A stretch of DNA of 12,435 bases from Methanomassiliicoccaceae archaeon UBA480 (GCA_002506425.1 DAXO01000065.1:1-12435), one strand, 5' to 3'. Shown: positions 1 through 7,205, counted from the first letter of the stretch. The notes: generated by a model from the letters alone, not told the origin. Made by a program: numbers and translations.

Positions 1-278
1 TGTGGGACGGTGGCGGCGACTGCGAGGACAAGTCCATCCTGTACAACACCCTGATGGCGATGAACGGCTACCGCACCGCGTTCCTGATGTTCAAGGACCA
101 TGCCATGGCGGCCATCGCCGTATCTGGCGAAGGAGAAAGCACGGACATCGAAGGATACGATTTCATCCTGAGCGAAACCACGTGGCCTCAGTACGACCTG
201 GGGCAGACCTCTGTCGGACATCTTCCAGAGGATGCCATATATTCCTGCCGCATCGAGTCTCTGCCAGTGAACGGTTAA
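1..278 (+). CDS. Transglutaminase-like domain protein, C-terminal fragment (5' end outside window)
   Basis: Only the last 91 residues are present (complete codons from base 3, stop TAA at 276-278). They begin in the active-site loop of a transglutaminase/cysteine-protease-like fold: GGGDCEDKS places the nucleophile Cys at fragment residue 7, KDHAMA places the His at residue 33, and LSETT near residues 56-60 occupies the position of the acidic third residue. All three catalytic positions therefore look intact. In archaea such domains usually sit outside the cell behind a signal peptide or membrane helix, but that part is missing here, so location and substrate are unknown. The gene ends 24 bases before thiM on the same strand. 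A related but catalytically degenerate domain occurs at 2062-3273 on the other strand. The family call is confident; the function is not known. Confidence 0.75.
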   Translation, partial: WDGGGDCEDKSILYNTLMAMNGYRTAFLMFKDHAMAAIAVSGEGESTDIEGYDFILSETTWPQYDLGQTSVGHLPEDAIYSCRIESLPVNG

Positions 279-281
279 TAC
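275..281 (+). promoter_or_regulatory. Weak TATA-like box before thiM
   Basis: TTAATAC lies about 25 bases upstream of the thiM ATG and overlaps the TAA stop of the preceding gene. No Shine-Dalgarno sequence precedes the ATG, which suits a leaderless transcript. The match to an archaeal TATA box is poor, so co-transcription with the upstream gene is equally possible. Confidence 0.25.
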
Positions 282-302
282 GGCATTGCCGATTCGACCG
301 AC

Positions 303-1094
303 ATGAACGGATCGCTTTCCGAATACATGCGCGGCGTCAGAGCCAAGGTGCCGCTCGTCCATCATATCACCAACTACGTCACGGTCAACGACTGCGCCAA
401 CGTGTGCATCTGCGCCGGAGGATCCCCGGTCATGACCGATGCCATAGAGGATGTCCCCGATATGGTCTCCATATCATCCTCCACGGTGATCAACATAGGC
501 ACTCTGAACGATAGAACGGTGCAGTCCATGATGGCAGCCGCGAAGACCGCGGCTAGCGTCGGGATCCCCGTGATACTAGATCCGGTCGGTGCCGGAGCCA
601 CTCCGTACCGTACCAGGATCGCAGAATCCATAATGGCCTGCCGCCCCGCTGTAATTAAAGGCAACGCCGGCGAGATCGGAGTCCTCTCGGGCCTGGGCGG
701 AGAAGTCAAAGGCGTGGATTCCCACGGCTCCAAGAATATCGCCGAATCAACCAGATCCCTCGCGGAGAAGACCGGCTCCATTGTCGTCGCCACAGGGGAG
801 ATCGACTACATCTCGGACGGAAGAACCGTACTGAAACTGTCGAACGGAACCGGCTACCTATCCAAGGTGTCCGGAACCGGATGCATGCTATCATCGGTCG
901 TCGGATGCTACGTCGGAACCTACGGCAAGGATATCCGCGCCGTGGCGGCGGCCGTCACAGCATTCAACGTCGCGGCGGAGATCGCCTCGGATAACTGCAA
1001 CGGACCCGGGACGTTCAAGCCCGCCCTCCTCGACTCGCTCTACGCCCTGGATGAATCGGAACTGGACGCGCATGCGAGGTGCGAGGAAGCATGA
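303..1094 (+). CDS. thiM: Hydroxyethylthiazole kinase
   Basis: ThiM phosphorylates 4-methyl-5-(2-hydroxyethyl)thiazole with ATP, feeding salvaged thiazole to thiamine phosphate synthase in the cytoplasm. The 263-residue protein has the usual family length and its motifs in order: HHITNYVTVND near residues 20-30 (thiazole side), ILDPVGAGATPYR at 91-103, IKGNAGEI at 118-125, VATGEIDYISDG at 162-173, and the phosphate-binding loop SGTGCMLSS at 190-198, whose Cys194 matches the conserved ThiM active-site Cys. The ATG at 303 is chosen because the family fold begins about 15 residues later and a TATA-like box lies 25 bases upstream. The stop overlaps the next start as ATGA, so translation of the carbonic anhydrase is probably coupled. 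Its natural partners thiE and thiDN are elsewhere in the window on the other strand. Confidence 0.95.
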   Translation: MNGSLSEYMRGVRAKVPLVHHITNYVTVNDCANVCICAGGSPVMTDAIEDVPDMVSISSSTVINIGTLNDRTVQSMMAAAKTAASVGIPVILDPVGAGATPYRTRIAESIMACRPAVIKGNAGEIGVLSGLGGEVKGVDSHGSKNIAESTRSLAEKTGSIVVATGEIDYISDGRTVLKLSNGTGYLSKVSGTGCMLSSVVGCYVGTYGKDIRAVAAAVTAFNVAAEIASDNCNGPGTFKPALLDSLYALDESELDAHARCEEA

Positions 1095-2044
1095 TTGACC
1101 GCATCCTGTCCTACAACCGTGAATTCGTCGATAACGAGGAGTACCACGAGTACACCGCGACAAAGTATCCCCGTTTCAAGACGGCCATAATATCCTGCAT
1201 GGATGCCCGTCTGGTCCATCTCCTCCCTGCGGCCCTCGGCCTCGAGGACGGGGACGTCGTCCTAATCAAGAACGCGGGAGGAAGGATGACGGACCCGTAC
1301 GGAGAGACGATGCGCTCGATGCTCGTGGCCATCTACGAGCTCGGTGTCGAGGATGTGATGATCATCGGCCACACGGACTGCGGAGCCCAGAAGATTAGCG
1401 CCGAGAGCATGATAGGCCATATGATCAATCGCGGGATCCCCGAGGAGAGAATCAGGAAACTGGAGGACGAAGCCGACCTGGACAGCTGGCTGTCCGGGTT
1501 CGACAGCAACGAGGACGATGTCCACGCCACCTACAGGGCCCTCAGGGAGCATCCTCTCCTTCCTTCCGATGTCCGGATCCACGGATTCGTGATAGACATC
1601 GTTACTGGAGAGCTCTCCAGAGTCGTGCGATCAAAGCATCTTGAGTGTGCCGGTCACCTTGTCGATCTCCGACTGGGGAGCGGGACCTATCCCGATGCAT
1701 GTAGCGGTGCCGGGGTCGACCTGAGTGCGACCGGCATCGCTTATCATCACCGTGTAGAGTCCGCAGCTCCTGGCCTCGGCCATGTAACGGATCATCTCGT
1801 CCTTGTTGGGAACCTTGAGGACTACCTTCTTCTGACCCGAGTCCATCCATGCATCGAAGGCCTTGCGATCCTTCTTCTCGGCACGGAGTGCGCATTCGAC
1901 AGATGCGTGGCCGACCTGAGCCGCGATCTTCCCTTTGCCCATATCGAGATCGGTCCTCACCAGAACGACGAGCTTGTACTCCTCCTTGGGAGCGAAAACG
2001 CCGAATGCCATGAGGAGTCGATTGACGGGCCGTATATAATCTAA
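1091..2044 (+). CDS. Beta-class carbonic anhydrase (Cab type) with a long, doubtful C-terminal extension
   Basis: This enzyme interconverts CO2 and bicarbonate using one zinc ion. The ligands are visible: Cys36 in SCMDAR, His94 and Cys97 in IIGHTDCG, with the Asp38-Arg40 dyad. The domain ends around residue 177 with GFVIDIVTGELSRV, where archaeal Cab proteins of about 170-180 residues normally stop. Here the frame stays open for about 137 more residues (from base 1631 to the TAA at 2042-2044), and that tail lies exactly opposite the whole pth2 gene and its TATA box. The tail resembles no domain I know and is probably a by-product of antisense pth2 codons. A lost stop codon or a small frameshift is likely: TGA at 1642-1644 lies in a neighbouring frame. 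The ATG at 1091 overlaps the thiM stop; the earlier in-frame ATG at 1079 is inside thiM. The N-terminal enzyme call is firm; the annotated end is not. Confidence 0.85.
   Translation: MIDRILSYNREFVDNEEYHEYTATKYPRFKTAIISCMDARLVHLLPAALGLEDGDVVLIKNAGGRMTDPYGETMRSMLVAIYELGVEDVMIIGHTDCGAQKISAESMIGHMINRGIPEERIRKLEDEADLDSWLSGFDSNEDDVHATYRALREHPLLPSDVRIHGFVIDIVTGELSRVVRSKHLECAGHLVDLRLGSGTYPDACSGAGVDLSATGIAYHHRVESAAPGLGHVTDHLVLVGNLEDYLLLTRVHPCIEGLAILLLGTECAFDRCVADLSRDLPFAHIEIGPHQNDELVLLLGSENAECHEESIDGPYII
1605..1620. repeat. 16-base perfect palindrome near the 3' end of pth2
   Basis: CTGGAGAGCTCTCCAG is a perfect inverted repeat, able to form a six-pair stem with an AGCT loop. It lies inside the carbonic anhydrase coding sequence (codons for TGELSR) and begins 11 bases beyond the pth2 stop on the minus strand. 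It could act as an end-of-transcript hairpin for pth2, but no T-rich run follows. It may also be chance within codons. Confidence 0.4.
1631..2011 (-). CDS. pth2: Peptidyl-tRNA hydrolase, archaeal/eukaryotic type (Pth2)
   Basis: Pth2 cleaves peptidyl-tRNA released from stalled ribosomes and so recycles tRNA in the cytoplasm. The 126-residue product matches the family nearly end to end: KLVVLVRTDLDMGKGKIAAQ (residues 13-32) with the catalytic-region lysines, QVGHASVEC at 32-40, GQKKVVLKVPNKDEM at 59-73, and SDAGRTQVDPGT at 91-102 with the conserved Asp and Thr residues, closing with IGPAP and VTGTLKML. Length is standard (about 115-125). The frame stays open upstream to 2494, but the family begins here, and the ATG at 2011 is about 26 bases from a TATA box, so a leaderless start is likely. 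It follows the zinc-ribbon gene by 50 bases. The whole gene lies antisense inside the carbonic anhydrase reading frame. Protein conservation leaves no doubt that this is the real gene of the two in this stretch. Confidence 0.93.
   Translation of the reverse strand: MAFGVFAPKEEYKLVVLVRTDLDMGKGKIAAQVGHASVECALRAEKKDRKAFDAWMDSGQKKVVLKVPNKDEMIRYMAEARSCGLYTVMISDAGRTQVDPGTATCIGIGPAPQSEIDKVTGTLKML
2033..2040 (-). promoter_or_regulatory. TATA box of pth2
   Basis: On the minus strand this reads ATTATATA, centred about 26 bases before the pth2 ATG, as expected for a leaderless archaeal transcript. It lies in the 50-base gap after the zinc-ribbon gene and is the only AT-rich patch there. The opposite-strand carbonic anhydrase frame ends just beside it. 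Confidence 0.6.
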
Positions 2045-2061
2045 CTGCCTGCATCCAGCAT

Positions 2062-3273
2062 TCATACCCTGACGAGCCCGCATCCTCCATCCGCCTGGGC
2101 ACCGTAATACGTGAACCCGCCCTCGTAGCCGTAGCAGTCGGGCACCTGACCCATCCCGGTGTACGGAGTGACCGAGGTGATCCAGTACTTCTTCCCGTCT
2201 TGAATGATGCTGATTGTGGTGACCCCCTCCATAACCACGGATGACGATTCGCGCACCTCCATCCCCACGGCCCAGAGTCCCGGCATCCTGACGAGAGCGA
2301 CGCCCATGGAAGTCGGCCTGTCCGCCGATTCGATGGCCGCCTTGATGAGGGATGCCTCCAGCACGGATAAATCGCACGAATCCCCGTATCCGAGATAGAG
2401 CGTCTCCAGAGGATTCGCCATGTAGACGGATACTCCGCGGGACACGTAATCGTCCCTGGCATCGAAGCAGGAGCTTACGAACTCGGCCAGACATGCCATA
2501 TAATCCGAAGATGTGCGCACCCCACCGAATGCGGTCGTGTAGACGGACCAGATCTTCGATTCCAGCGCCGAGACCTCTTCGACGGAAACCCTGGAGGCCG
2601 CAGACGCAAGGGAATCGTCATCTCTGCTCAAAGGAAGCTTCGATGAAGCCAGATAGTCTTTGAGGAGCACTGTATGGCTGACTGACATGGTACGCCCCTG
2701 ATGCGTCCAGACGAAACGGCTCTCGCTGTCGGCGAAGTACGCGAAGGATCCGGTACGGACATCGACCGTCTCCCCGCCTGCTTTGCAGTACACCGTCACT
2801 GTCCATGACCCTATGGTAGGAGTCATCCATGTCAGCACAGGCGTATCCTTGGTGATTGTGGACACCTTGGTAGAGCAGTCGTCGCGGAACTCCCAAACGT
2901 AGGCATCCGCATCCCCCTCGTAAGAAAGGCGGATGACGAGCTGCCCGGCATCGTCGGGAGATAGCGAGAGCCCTGACTCTCTGAATCCGTCGGAAGGCAC
3001 AGCATAAGAGCTGTCGCCGATGAGGACTGATCCCTCGGGCGGACCGTAGGTCACCTCGGCAGTCTCGGACGGGACCGGCGCCGCTGATGCGACCACCATC
3101 AGAACCGAAACGACCGCCAGCAGGATAACCGCCGCGGACGTCACATGCCGCAGTCCGCGGTCCACGCTGCGCATGAACACGCGGTGCCTGCGGAGCGGAG
3201 AGCTCATGTCGGTGCCGCATTGCGGACAGAAGGGCGCCTTGCCCACCTCGTTGCCGCAATTCGGACACCTCAT
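2062..3273 (-). CDS. Zinc-ribbon, single-pass membrane protein with degenerate transglutaminase-like outer domain
   Basis: I do not recognise a named family for the 403-residue whole, but three parts are clear. Residues 3-20 form a zinc ribbon (CPNCG...CPQCG; Cys3, 6, 16, 19). Residues 43-65 are one hydrophobic membrane helix preceded by arginines, so the ribbon should be inside the cell and the rest outside. Residues about 280-375 resemble a transglutaminase-like domain: NPLETLYLGYGDSCDLSVLE keeps a Cys at 300, but the His position reads GLWAVGMEV (Trp334) and the acidic position reads ITSVTP. Two of the three catalytic residues therefore seem lost, suggesting a binding rather than enzymatic role. 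Residues 70-200 look beta-rich. GGAG precedes the ATG by about eight bases. The gene starts 24 bases after the regulator stop, so the two are probably one operon. Binding or signalling with the regulator is inference. Confidence 0.8.
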   Translation of the reverse strand: MRCPNCGNEVGKAPFCPQCGTDMSSPLRRHRVFMRSVDRGLRHVTSAAVILLAVVSVLMVVASAAPVPSETAEVTYGPPEGSVLIGDSSYAVPSDGFRESGLSLSPDDAGQLVIRLSYEGDADAYVWEFRDDCSTKVSTITKDTPVLTWMTPTIGSWTVTVYCKAGGETVDVRTGSFAYFADSESRFVWTHQGRTMSVSHTVLLKDYLASSKLPLSRDDDSLASAASRVSVEEVSALESKIWSVYTTAFGGVRTSSDYMACLAEFVSSCFDARDDYVSRGVSVYMANPLETLYLGYGDSCDLSVLEASLIKAAIESADRPTSMGVALVRMPGLWAVGMEVRESSSVVMEGVTTISIIQDGKKYWITSVTPYTGMGQVPDCYGYEGGFTYYGAQADGGCGLVRV

Positions 3274-3297
3274 GTCATTCTCCAGAAACGGTTTCCA

Positions 3298-5793
3298 TCA
3301 ATAGAACTCCACGTGGACGTACGAAATCTCCGCATCGCTGGTAAGATTGAGCGTCACCATCCTGTCCCTGTTCATCAGGACAGGCTGCTCGCTGCCCTCC
3401 ACGTCCAGCAGGATGCTGACGGGACCGTCGGTGGAGACGAACTTCATGGATATGTCCTCCCCCTTGTCCACTCTAACATTGCCTGAATAGTAGATGCCGC
3501 CGTACTCGAAAACAGTTCCTTCGGCCATCTTCAAGGTTACGGCCCCATCCGGGATATCCTTCTCGACAACAGCATCCTCGGACCATGCGCCCACGCAGAC
3601 GTGGTCTGAATAGACGAGGGAATCGTCATCGAAGGACAGATACTTGCCTGTCCCCGCATCGAGAGAAACCCAGGCATATCCGGATGTCCATATCTCCGAC
3701 CTCTCGCCTGCATAATCCTCTACGGAGATGTATCTGTCGAAGGAGGAGGCGGTAACACCGCCCACAGAGCCGTCGCATCCGAAATCGTATATTCCGACGG
3801 CGAGAGCCGAGAGGTCCGCAGATAGCGGTCTGACCTCCACGATCGTCACATCCTTCTCCAGTGCGATGGTGTAGAAGCCGTCGGAATCGCTCCCCGAGCC
3901 CAGAGGATAAAGCTCCTCCATAGTGTATGCGACACCGTTCTTCACCACTCCGGGCACGCAGTCCGACGATATGCGGAACGTCACGGTCTCATCGGTCTTG
4001 ACAGTGAATGGCATGCAGATCTCTGCACCATCGGGGCCGTAGAGGACTATATCCGCGGACGGATCCACGGACAGGTCGTAGGATTCGGCCGATGCCGTAT
4101 TATCGTCTACCGCGCCGCCCATCGCCATTATGGCAACCATTGCCGCGAACATGACCATGGCGATTCCCGTGATGTAGCGCACCGACCTGACCGGCCTTCC
4201 GTCTGTCTTGGCGCTCCTGTTGCGCAGAGCGTCGCGGATGGACGAGGTCCTCTTCTTGACAGGTGCGGGATCCGATACTCCGGCGATCTCCGCCACCTTG
4301 GCGGGATCCGCGCTCAACGAGGGGTAGATCTCCTTGAACGAGACCTTCATGTCCTCCGGAGTCTCCTCGGAAACCCTCACGAATATTCCGGAGGATGCCA
4401 TCTCAAGACCCTGATGGGCCATCCCCTTGACGAACGTCATCGCAGGGGACAGCTGCTCGTCCCTGCTGCCGCTTATGCCTATCGTCAGCGGATAGACTGA
4501 AACGACACTGAGGGACAGCCCGACGACCTTGGCGATGTCGGACATCGTCCCGAAATAGGAATCGAAGTTCTTGGGACCGGACTGGCCCGCCGCCCTCATG
4601 TACTTGGCTCCGAGGACCACCATCATGTAATCCGTATCGAAACCCAGCTCCTGCAGGGAGGAGATCAGGTACAGCATGTAGCCTTCCATGAACCCGCCGT
4701 CCTTGGATGCGAGCTTTATCGCATTCCTGGTGGGCGTGGAATCCTTGCTGGCCCTCCTGGTCCTCTTCATGAGTATGGAGCAGCTCAGCCCATAGTACAT
4801 CGCCCCGGACTCGGAATAGAACACCGAAGCCACGCCCTCCTCGACCATCCTCAGGAGGTTGGTCGTGACGGTGGACCTCGGCATATTGACTGCGTTCACG
4901 ACGTCAGTAACGCACAGGGGACGCTCGTAGATCGCATCGATCAGGCGGTTCTGGATGTCGTTCATTATCAAGGCAACCGTGCCGTCGATCTCCACCACGA
5001 AGAACTTCTCGGGCTCCGCCAGCTGGGGCAGGGAGGTGTTGATGTAAGGTTCGGGTTCCGGATCGGCCCTATCGTAGACGACCTTGAACCTCGCGGACTC
5101 CTGATTGCTGAAGTCCTCCACCGACCTGACCGCCAGCGTCCTTCCCGTGGCGTTCTCCATCAGGTATTTGACGAGCATCGAGAGCATGTCCATCTTCGAC
5201 TTCATCGAACGGTCGCCTTCGAAGACGATAGTCGGAGGGTTGAGGGCAAACACGCTGAGCCTGAAGCCCGTGAGCCTGTGGAAGCAGTCCTTCACGGACT
5301 GCATGACCGACTCCAGGGAGCCCGATCCTATGGAATCCTTGAATGCCGCGGCCAGGTCCTTCACGTACCTGGTGCGGAGCTGGTCGTGATCGAGACCGAT
5401 CTCCCCTAGATAGCTCTCGAGCATCTCGGCCACGCTGGCCAGTCCGGTATGGGTAGAATCCAGATGACTGAAGGTCTCCTGTGACTCGGCGATCCTCTCG
5501 GGCGTCGGGGTGGTGGACCCCGCTATCCTGAGGGCCAGGATCGAGTAGTACACCTCCTTCCTGGAAGGATCCGGCTTCGATCTCACGATGATCCCGGAAT
5601 CGACCATCTTGTCCAGGATGAAATGAAGTGATGACGAGGGGAGCCCAAGAGCCTCGGCTATATCGCTGGGCCTCTTCTTCCCTCCGCAGAGGAAATCGTA
5701 CACTGCGATCTGCTGAGGGTCGGAAACGGCAACGACCCCCTTCTCGGTCATCAGGACCGCGAAATCACGCAGGTAGTCTTCTTGCGAGCGCAT
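3298..5793 (-). CDS. Membrane-anchored regulator with two winged-helix/sensor repeats and an extracytoplasmic domain
   Basis: This 831-residue protein belongs to no family I can name. Residues 26-85 form a winged helix (QQIAVYDFL, then RPSDIAEALGLPSSSLHFIL), followed by a mixed domain at about 110-242. Residues 277-337 form a second winged helix (IQNRLIDAI, then VTDVVNAVNMPRSTV), followed by another domain at about 365-491. The two halves match in order and sequence: FRLSVFALNPPTIVFEG (177-193) corresponds to LSLSVVSVYPLTIGISG (426-442), so the cytoplasmic part is a tandem duplication. A basic stretch leads to one membrane helix at 539-562, then about 270 beta-rich residues outside. The design suggests a one-component transmembrane transcription regulator, DNA-binding inside and sensing outside, as in the ToxR type. 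The start lies 6 bases after the thiE stop, but a TATA box 25 bases upstream suggests its own leaderless promoter. Ligand and targets are unknown. Confidence 0.8.
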   Translation of the reverse strand: MRSQEDYLRDFAVLMTEKGVVAVSDPQQIAVYDFLCGGKKRPSDIAEALGLPSSSLHFILDKMVDSGIIVRSKPDPSRKEVYYSILALRIAGSTTPTPERIAESQETFSHLDSTHTGLASVAEMLESYLGEIGLDHDQLRTRYVKDLAAAFKDSIGSGSLESVMQSVKDCFHRLTGFRLSVFALNPPTIVFEGDRSMKSKMDMLSMLVKYLMENATGRTLAVRSVEDFSNQESARFKVVYDRADPEPEPYINTSLPQLAEPEKFFVVEIDGTVALIMNDIQNRLIDAIYERPLCVTDVVNAVNMPRSTVTTNLLRMVEEGVASVFYSESGAMYYGLSCSILMKRTRRASKDSTPTRNAIKLASKDGGFMEGYMLYLISSLQELGFDTDYMMVVLGAKYMRAAGQSGPKNFDSYFGTMSDIAKVVGLSLSVVSVYPLTIGISGSRDEQLSPAMTFVKGMAHQGLEMASSGIFVRVSEETPEDMKVSFKEIYPSLSADPAKVAEIAGVSDPAPVKKRTSSIRDALRNRSAKTDGRPVRSVRYITGIAMVMFAAMVAIMAMGGAVDDNTASAESYDLSVDPSADIVLYGPDGAEICMPFTVKTDETVTFRISSDCVPGVVKNGVAYTMEELYPLGSGSDSDGFYTIALEKDVTIVEVRPLSADLSALAVGIYDFGCDGSVGGVTASSFDRYISVEDYAGERSEIWTSGYAWVSLDAGTGKYLSFDDDSLVYSDHVCVGAWSEDAVVEKDIPDGAVTLKMAEGTVFEYGGIYYSGNVRVDKGEDISMKFVSTDGPVSILLDVEGSEQPVLMNRDRMVTLNLTSDAEISYVHVEFY

Positions 5794-5799
5794 GAGCCC

Positions 5800-6501
5800 T
5801 CATTTCCTTCCATTTATTATAATGAGCGCGACGGTAGCTCGGGGAGCGTGTGAGCGTCGGCATCGATTCGCAGGCACGTTCGGCCTCACCTTCAGTATGA
5901 GGTCCCTCAGCTCATGGGCGGCTGCGCGCGGATCGTCCTGAGCCACGACTGCGGACACGACGGCAGCGGAATCCGCACCTGCGCGGATGACATCCTGGAT
6001 GTTCCCGCGGTTTATCCCTCCGATAGCCACGACAGGTACGTCCACGGCCCTCCTGATCTCGAAGACAGCGTCCAATCCCAGACCCTGGACTGCATCCGGC
6101 TTCGTGGATGTCCTGAAAATCGAGCCCACGCCCAGATAATCGGCCCCGCCCTCGACGGCGGCGATGGCCTGGTCAACAGTCTGCACAGAGATGCCGATTA
6201 TCGCATCCTCGCCCATCAGTGAACGAGCAACCTCCACGGGGATGTCTGACTGACCCAGATGGACTCCGTCCGCACCTGAGGCCATGGCTATATCCACGCG
6301 GTCGTTGACGAAGAAGAAGCGGTCCATCTCCTCCGCCTTCTTCGCTATCGCACGGGCCTGAGCCAGCATCTCCTTTCCGTCTGCATGCTTCATCCTCAGC
6401 TGGACAGCATCCGCGCCCCCCTCATAGGCGAGGGCGGCAACCTCAGCATCGGTCCTCCCATTCGAAAGGTCGGAATCGGTGACGACATAGAGATCGAACA
6501 T
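5800..6501 (-). CDS. thiE: Thiamine phosphate synthase
   Basis: ThiE joins HMP pyrophosphate and thiazole phosphate to give thiamine phosphate. The TIM-barrel motifs are all present: VQLRMKH (33-39, pyrophosphate contact), FVNDRVDIAMASGADGVHLG (64-83), IGISVQT (102-108), GADYLGVGSIFRTSTKP (119-135, phosphate loop) and VPVVAIGGI (155-163). The 233 residues include an unusual tail after residue 203 (VRPNVPANRCRRS to the end), about 25-30 residues beyond the normal end and overlapping the promoter of the next gene. The ATG at 6501 is chosen because the fold starts at once (MFDLYVVTDS) and a TATA box sits about 25 bases upstream; a GTG at 6522 would fall inside the promoter. It is divergent from the radical SAM gene and directly upstream of the membrane regulator. 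With ThiM and ThiDN it makes a thiamine salvage set. Confidence 0.95.
   Translation of the reverse strand: MFDLYVVTDSDLSNGRTDAEVAALAYEGGADAVQLRMKHADGKEMLAQARAIAKKAEEMDRFFFVNDRVDIAMASGADGVHLGQSDIPVEVARSLMGEDAIIGISVQTVDQAIAAVEGGADYLGVGSIFRTSTKPDAVQGLGLDAVFEIRRAVDVPVVAIGGINRGNIQDVIRAGADSAAVVSAVVAQDDPRAAAHELRDLILKVRPNVPANRCRRSHAPRATVALIIINGRK
5813..5822 (-). promoter_or_regulatory. TATA box of the membrane regulator
   Basis: The minus strand reads TTATAATAAA, centred about 25 bases before the regulator ATG at 5793 and lying inside the last codons of thiE. It implies that the regulator can be transcribed apart from thiE as a leaderless message. A purine-rich GAAATGAGGG also precedes the ATG and could serve ribosome binding in a thiE read-through transcript. 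Confidence 0.5.
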
Positions 6502-6524
6502 GGTCCGAAGAATTGACGGCACTG

Positions 6525-6532
6525 GTTATAAC
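6525..6532. promoter_or_regulatory. Shared palindromic TATA box between thiE and the radical SAM gene
   Basis: GTTATAAC is a perfect palindrome lying about 25 bases from the thiE ATG (6501) on one side and 17-24 bases from the radical SAM ATG (6549) on the other. It is the only TATA-like element in the 47-base divergent gap, so one site may serve both directions. The fit is better for thiE. Confidence 0.45.
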
Positions 6533-6548
6533 AGGTTGCGAAAGCAGT

Positions 6549-7205
6549 ATGTTTCAGACGCGCAATCGGCATCCCATGAGCATCCTATATCGCTACGGCA
6601 CGAAATGGTACGTCAACGTTACCAACAAATGTCCCTGCAGGTGCGAGTTCTGCGTCAGGAACCAGGTCAGCAGGCTCGGGGATGCTGACAGCCTCTGGCT
6701 TTCCAAAGACCCCACGGCCGACGAGATCATGAGCGAGATACGTGCCAGATGCCCTGACGCCGAGGAGATCGTCTTCTGCGGATACGGCGAGCCGACCGAA
6801 CGCCTGGATGTGGTACTCGACGTAGCTAGGAGGATCCGCTCGGAGACCGAGGCCCATATCAGGCTAGATACGAACGGCCTTGGCAGTCTCATAAACGGCA
6901 GAGACATAGTTCCTGAGCTGGCAGAGGTGCTCGATTCCATTTCCATAAGCCTCAACGCCCCTGATTCCGATGAATACATGAGGCTATGCAAGCCCGCCTT
7001 CGGCGAATCGTCCTACCCCGCGCTCCTGCAGTTCATCGACGAGGCCCGCAGAGCGATCCCGACCACCGTGTCCGTAGTAGGAGGAAGCATATCCGAAGAA
7101 TCGGAGGAGCGTTGCCGCAGAATGGCGGAAGAATGGGGCGTCCGTTTCAGAGTCAGACGACGCTGTCACGCTGTATCAGCAGGCTATCGAATCCTTTATT
7201 TATAA
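6549..7205 (+). CDS. Small radical SAM protein, TatD-linked type
   Basis: The 218-residue product has the radical SAM iron-sulfur motif Cys28-x3-Cys32-x2-Cys35 (CPCRCEFC, with an extra Cys30), reached by the strand WYVNVTNK. CGYGEPT (77-83) is the SAM-binding glycine/GEP motif, RLDTNGLG (105-112) and ISISLNAPD (131-139) are later barrel strands. The short barrel, the VNVTNKC lead-in and the LNAPD motif resemble the family annotated as TatD-linked radical SAM proteins, whose reaction is unknown to me. No tatD gene lies nearby. The C-terminal RRRCHAVSAGYRILYL goes beyond the usual FRVR end and runs into the promoter of the next gene. ATG 6576 (MSILYRYG) is an equally good start by family length; TTG 6513 would overlap the promoter. 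It is divergent from thiE, but a link to thiamine is unproven. Confidence 0.85.
   Translation: MFQTRNRHPMSILYRYGTKWYVNVTNKCPCRCEFCVRNQVSRLGDADSLWLSKDPTADEIMSEIRARCPDAEEIVFCGYGEPTERLDVVLDVARRIRSETEAHIRLDTNGLGSLINGRDIVPELAEVLDSISISLNAPDSDEYMRLCKPAFGESSYPALLQFIDEARRAIPTTVSVVGGSISEESEERCRRMAEEWGVRFRVRRRCHAVSAGYRILYL

Noticed and set aside
279..302. TPP riboswitch ahead of thiM
   Set aside because: The gap is only 24 bases, too short for a riboswitch. The thiE and thiDN upstream gaps also lack the conserved TPP-box sequences.
1602..2462. 286-codon minus-strand frame rich in Arg and Ser
   Set aside because: It is a frame shadow of pth2 and of the zinc-ribbon gene, with no recognisable motif.
2012..2494. 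Upstream extension of pth2 to 287 codons
   Set aside because: The extra 160 residues are the zinc-ribbon gene read in a shifted frame. Pth2 family length and the TATA box both support the ATG at 2011.
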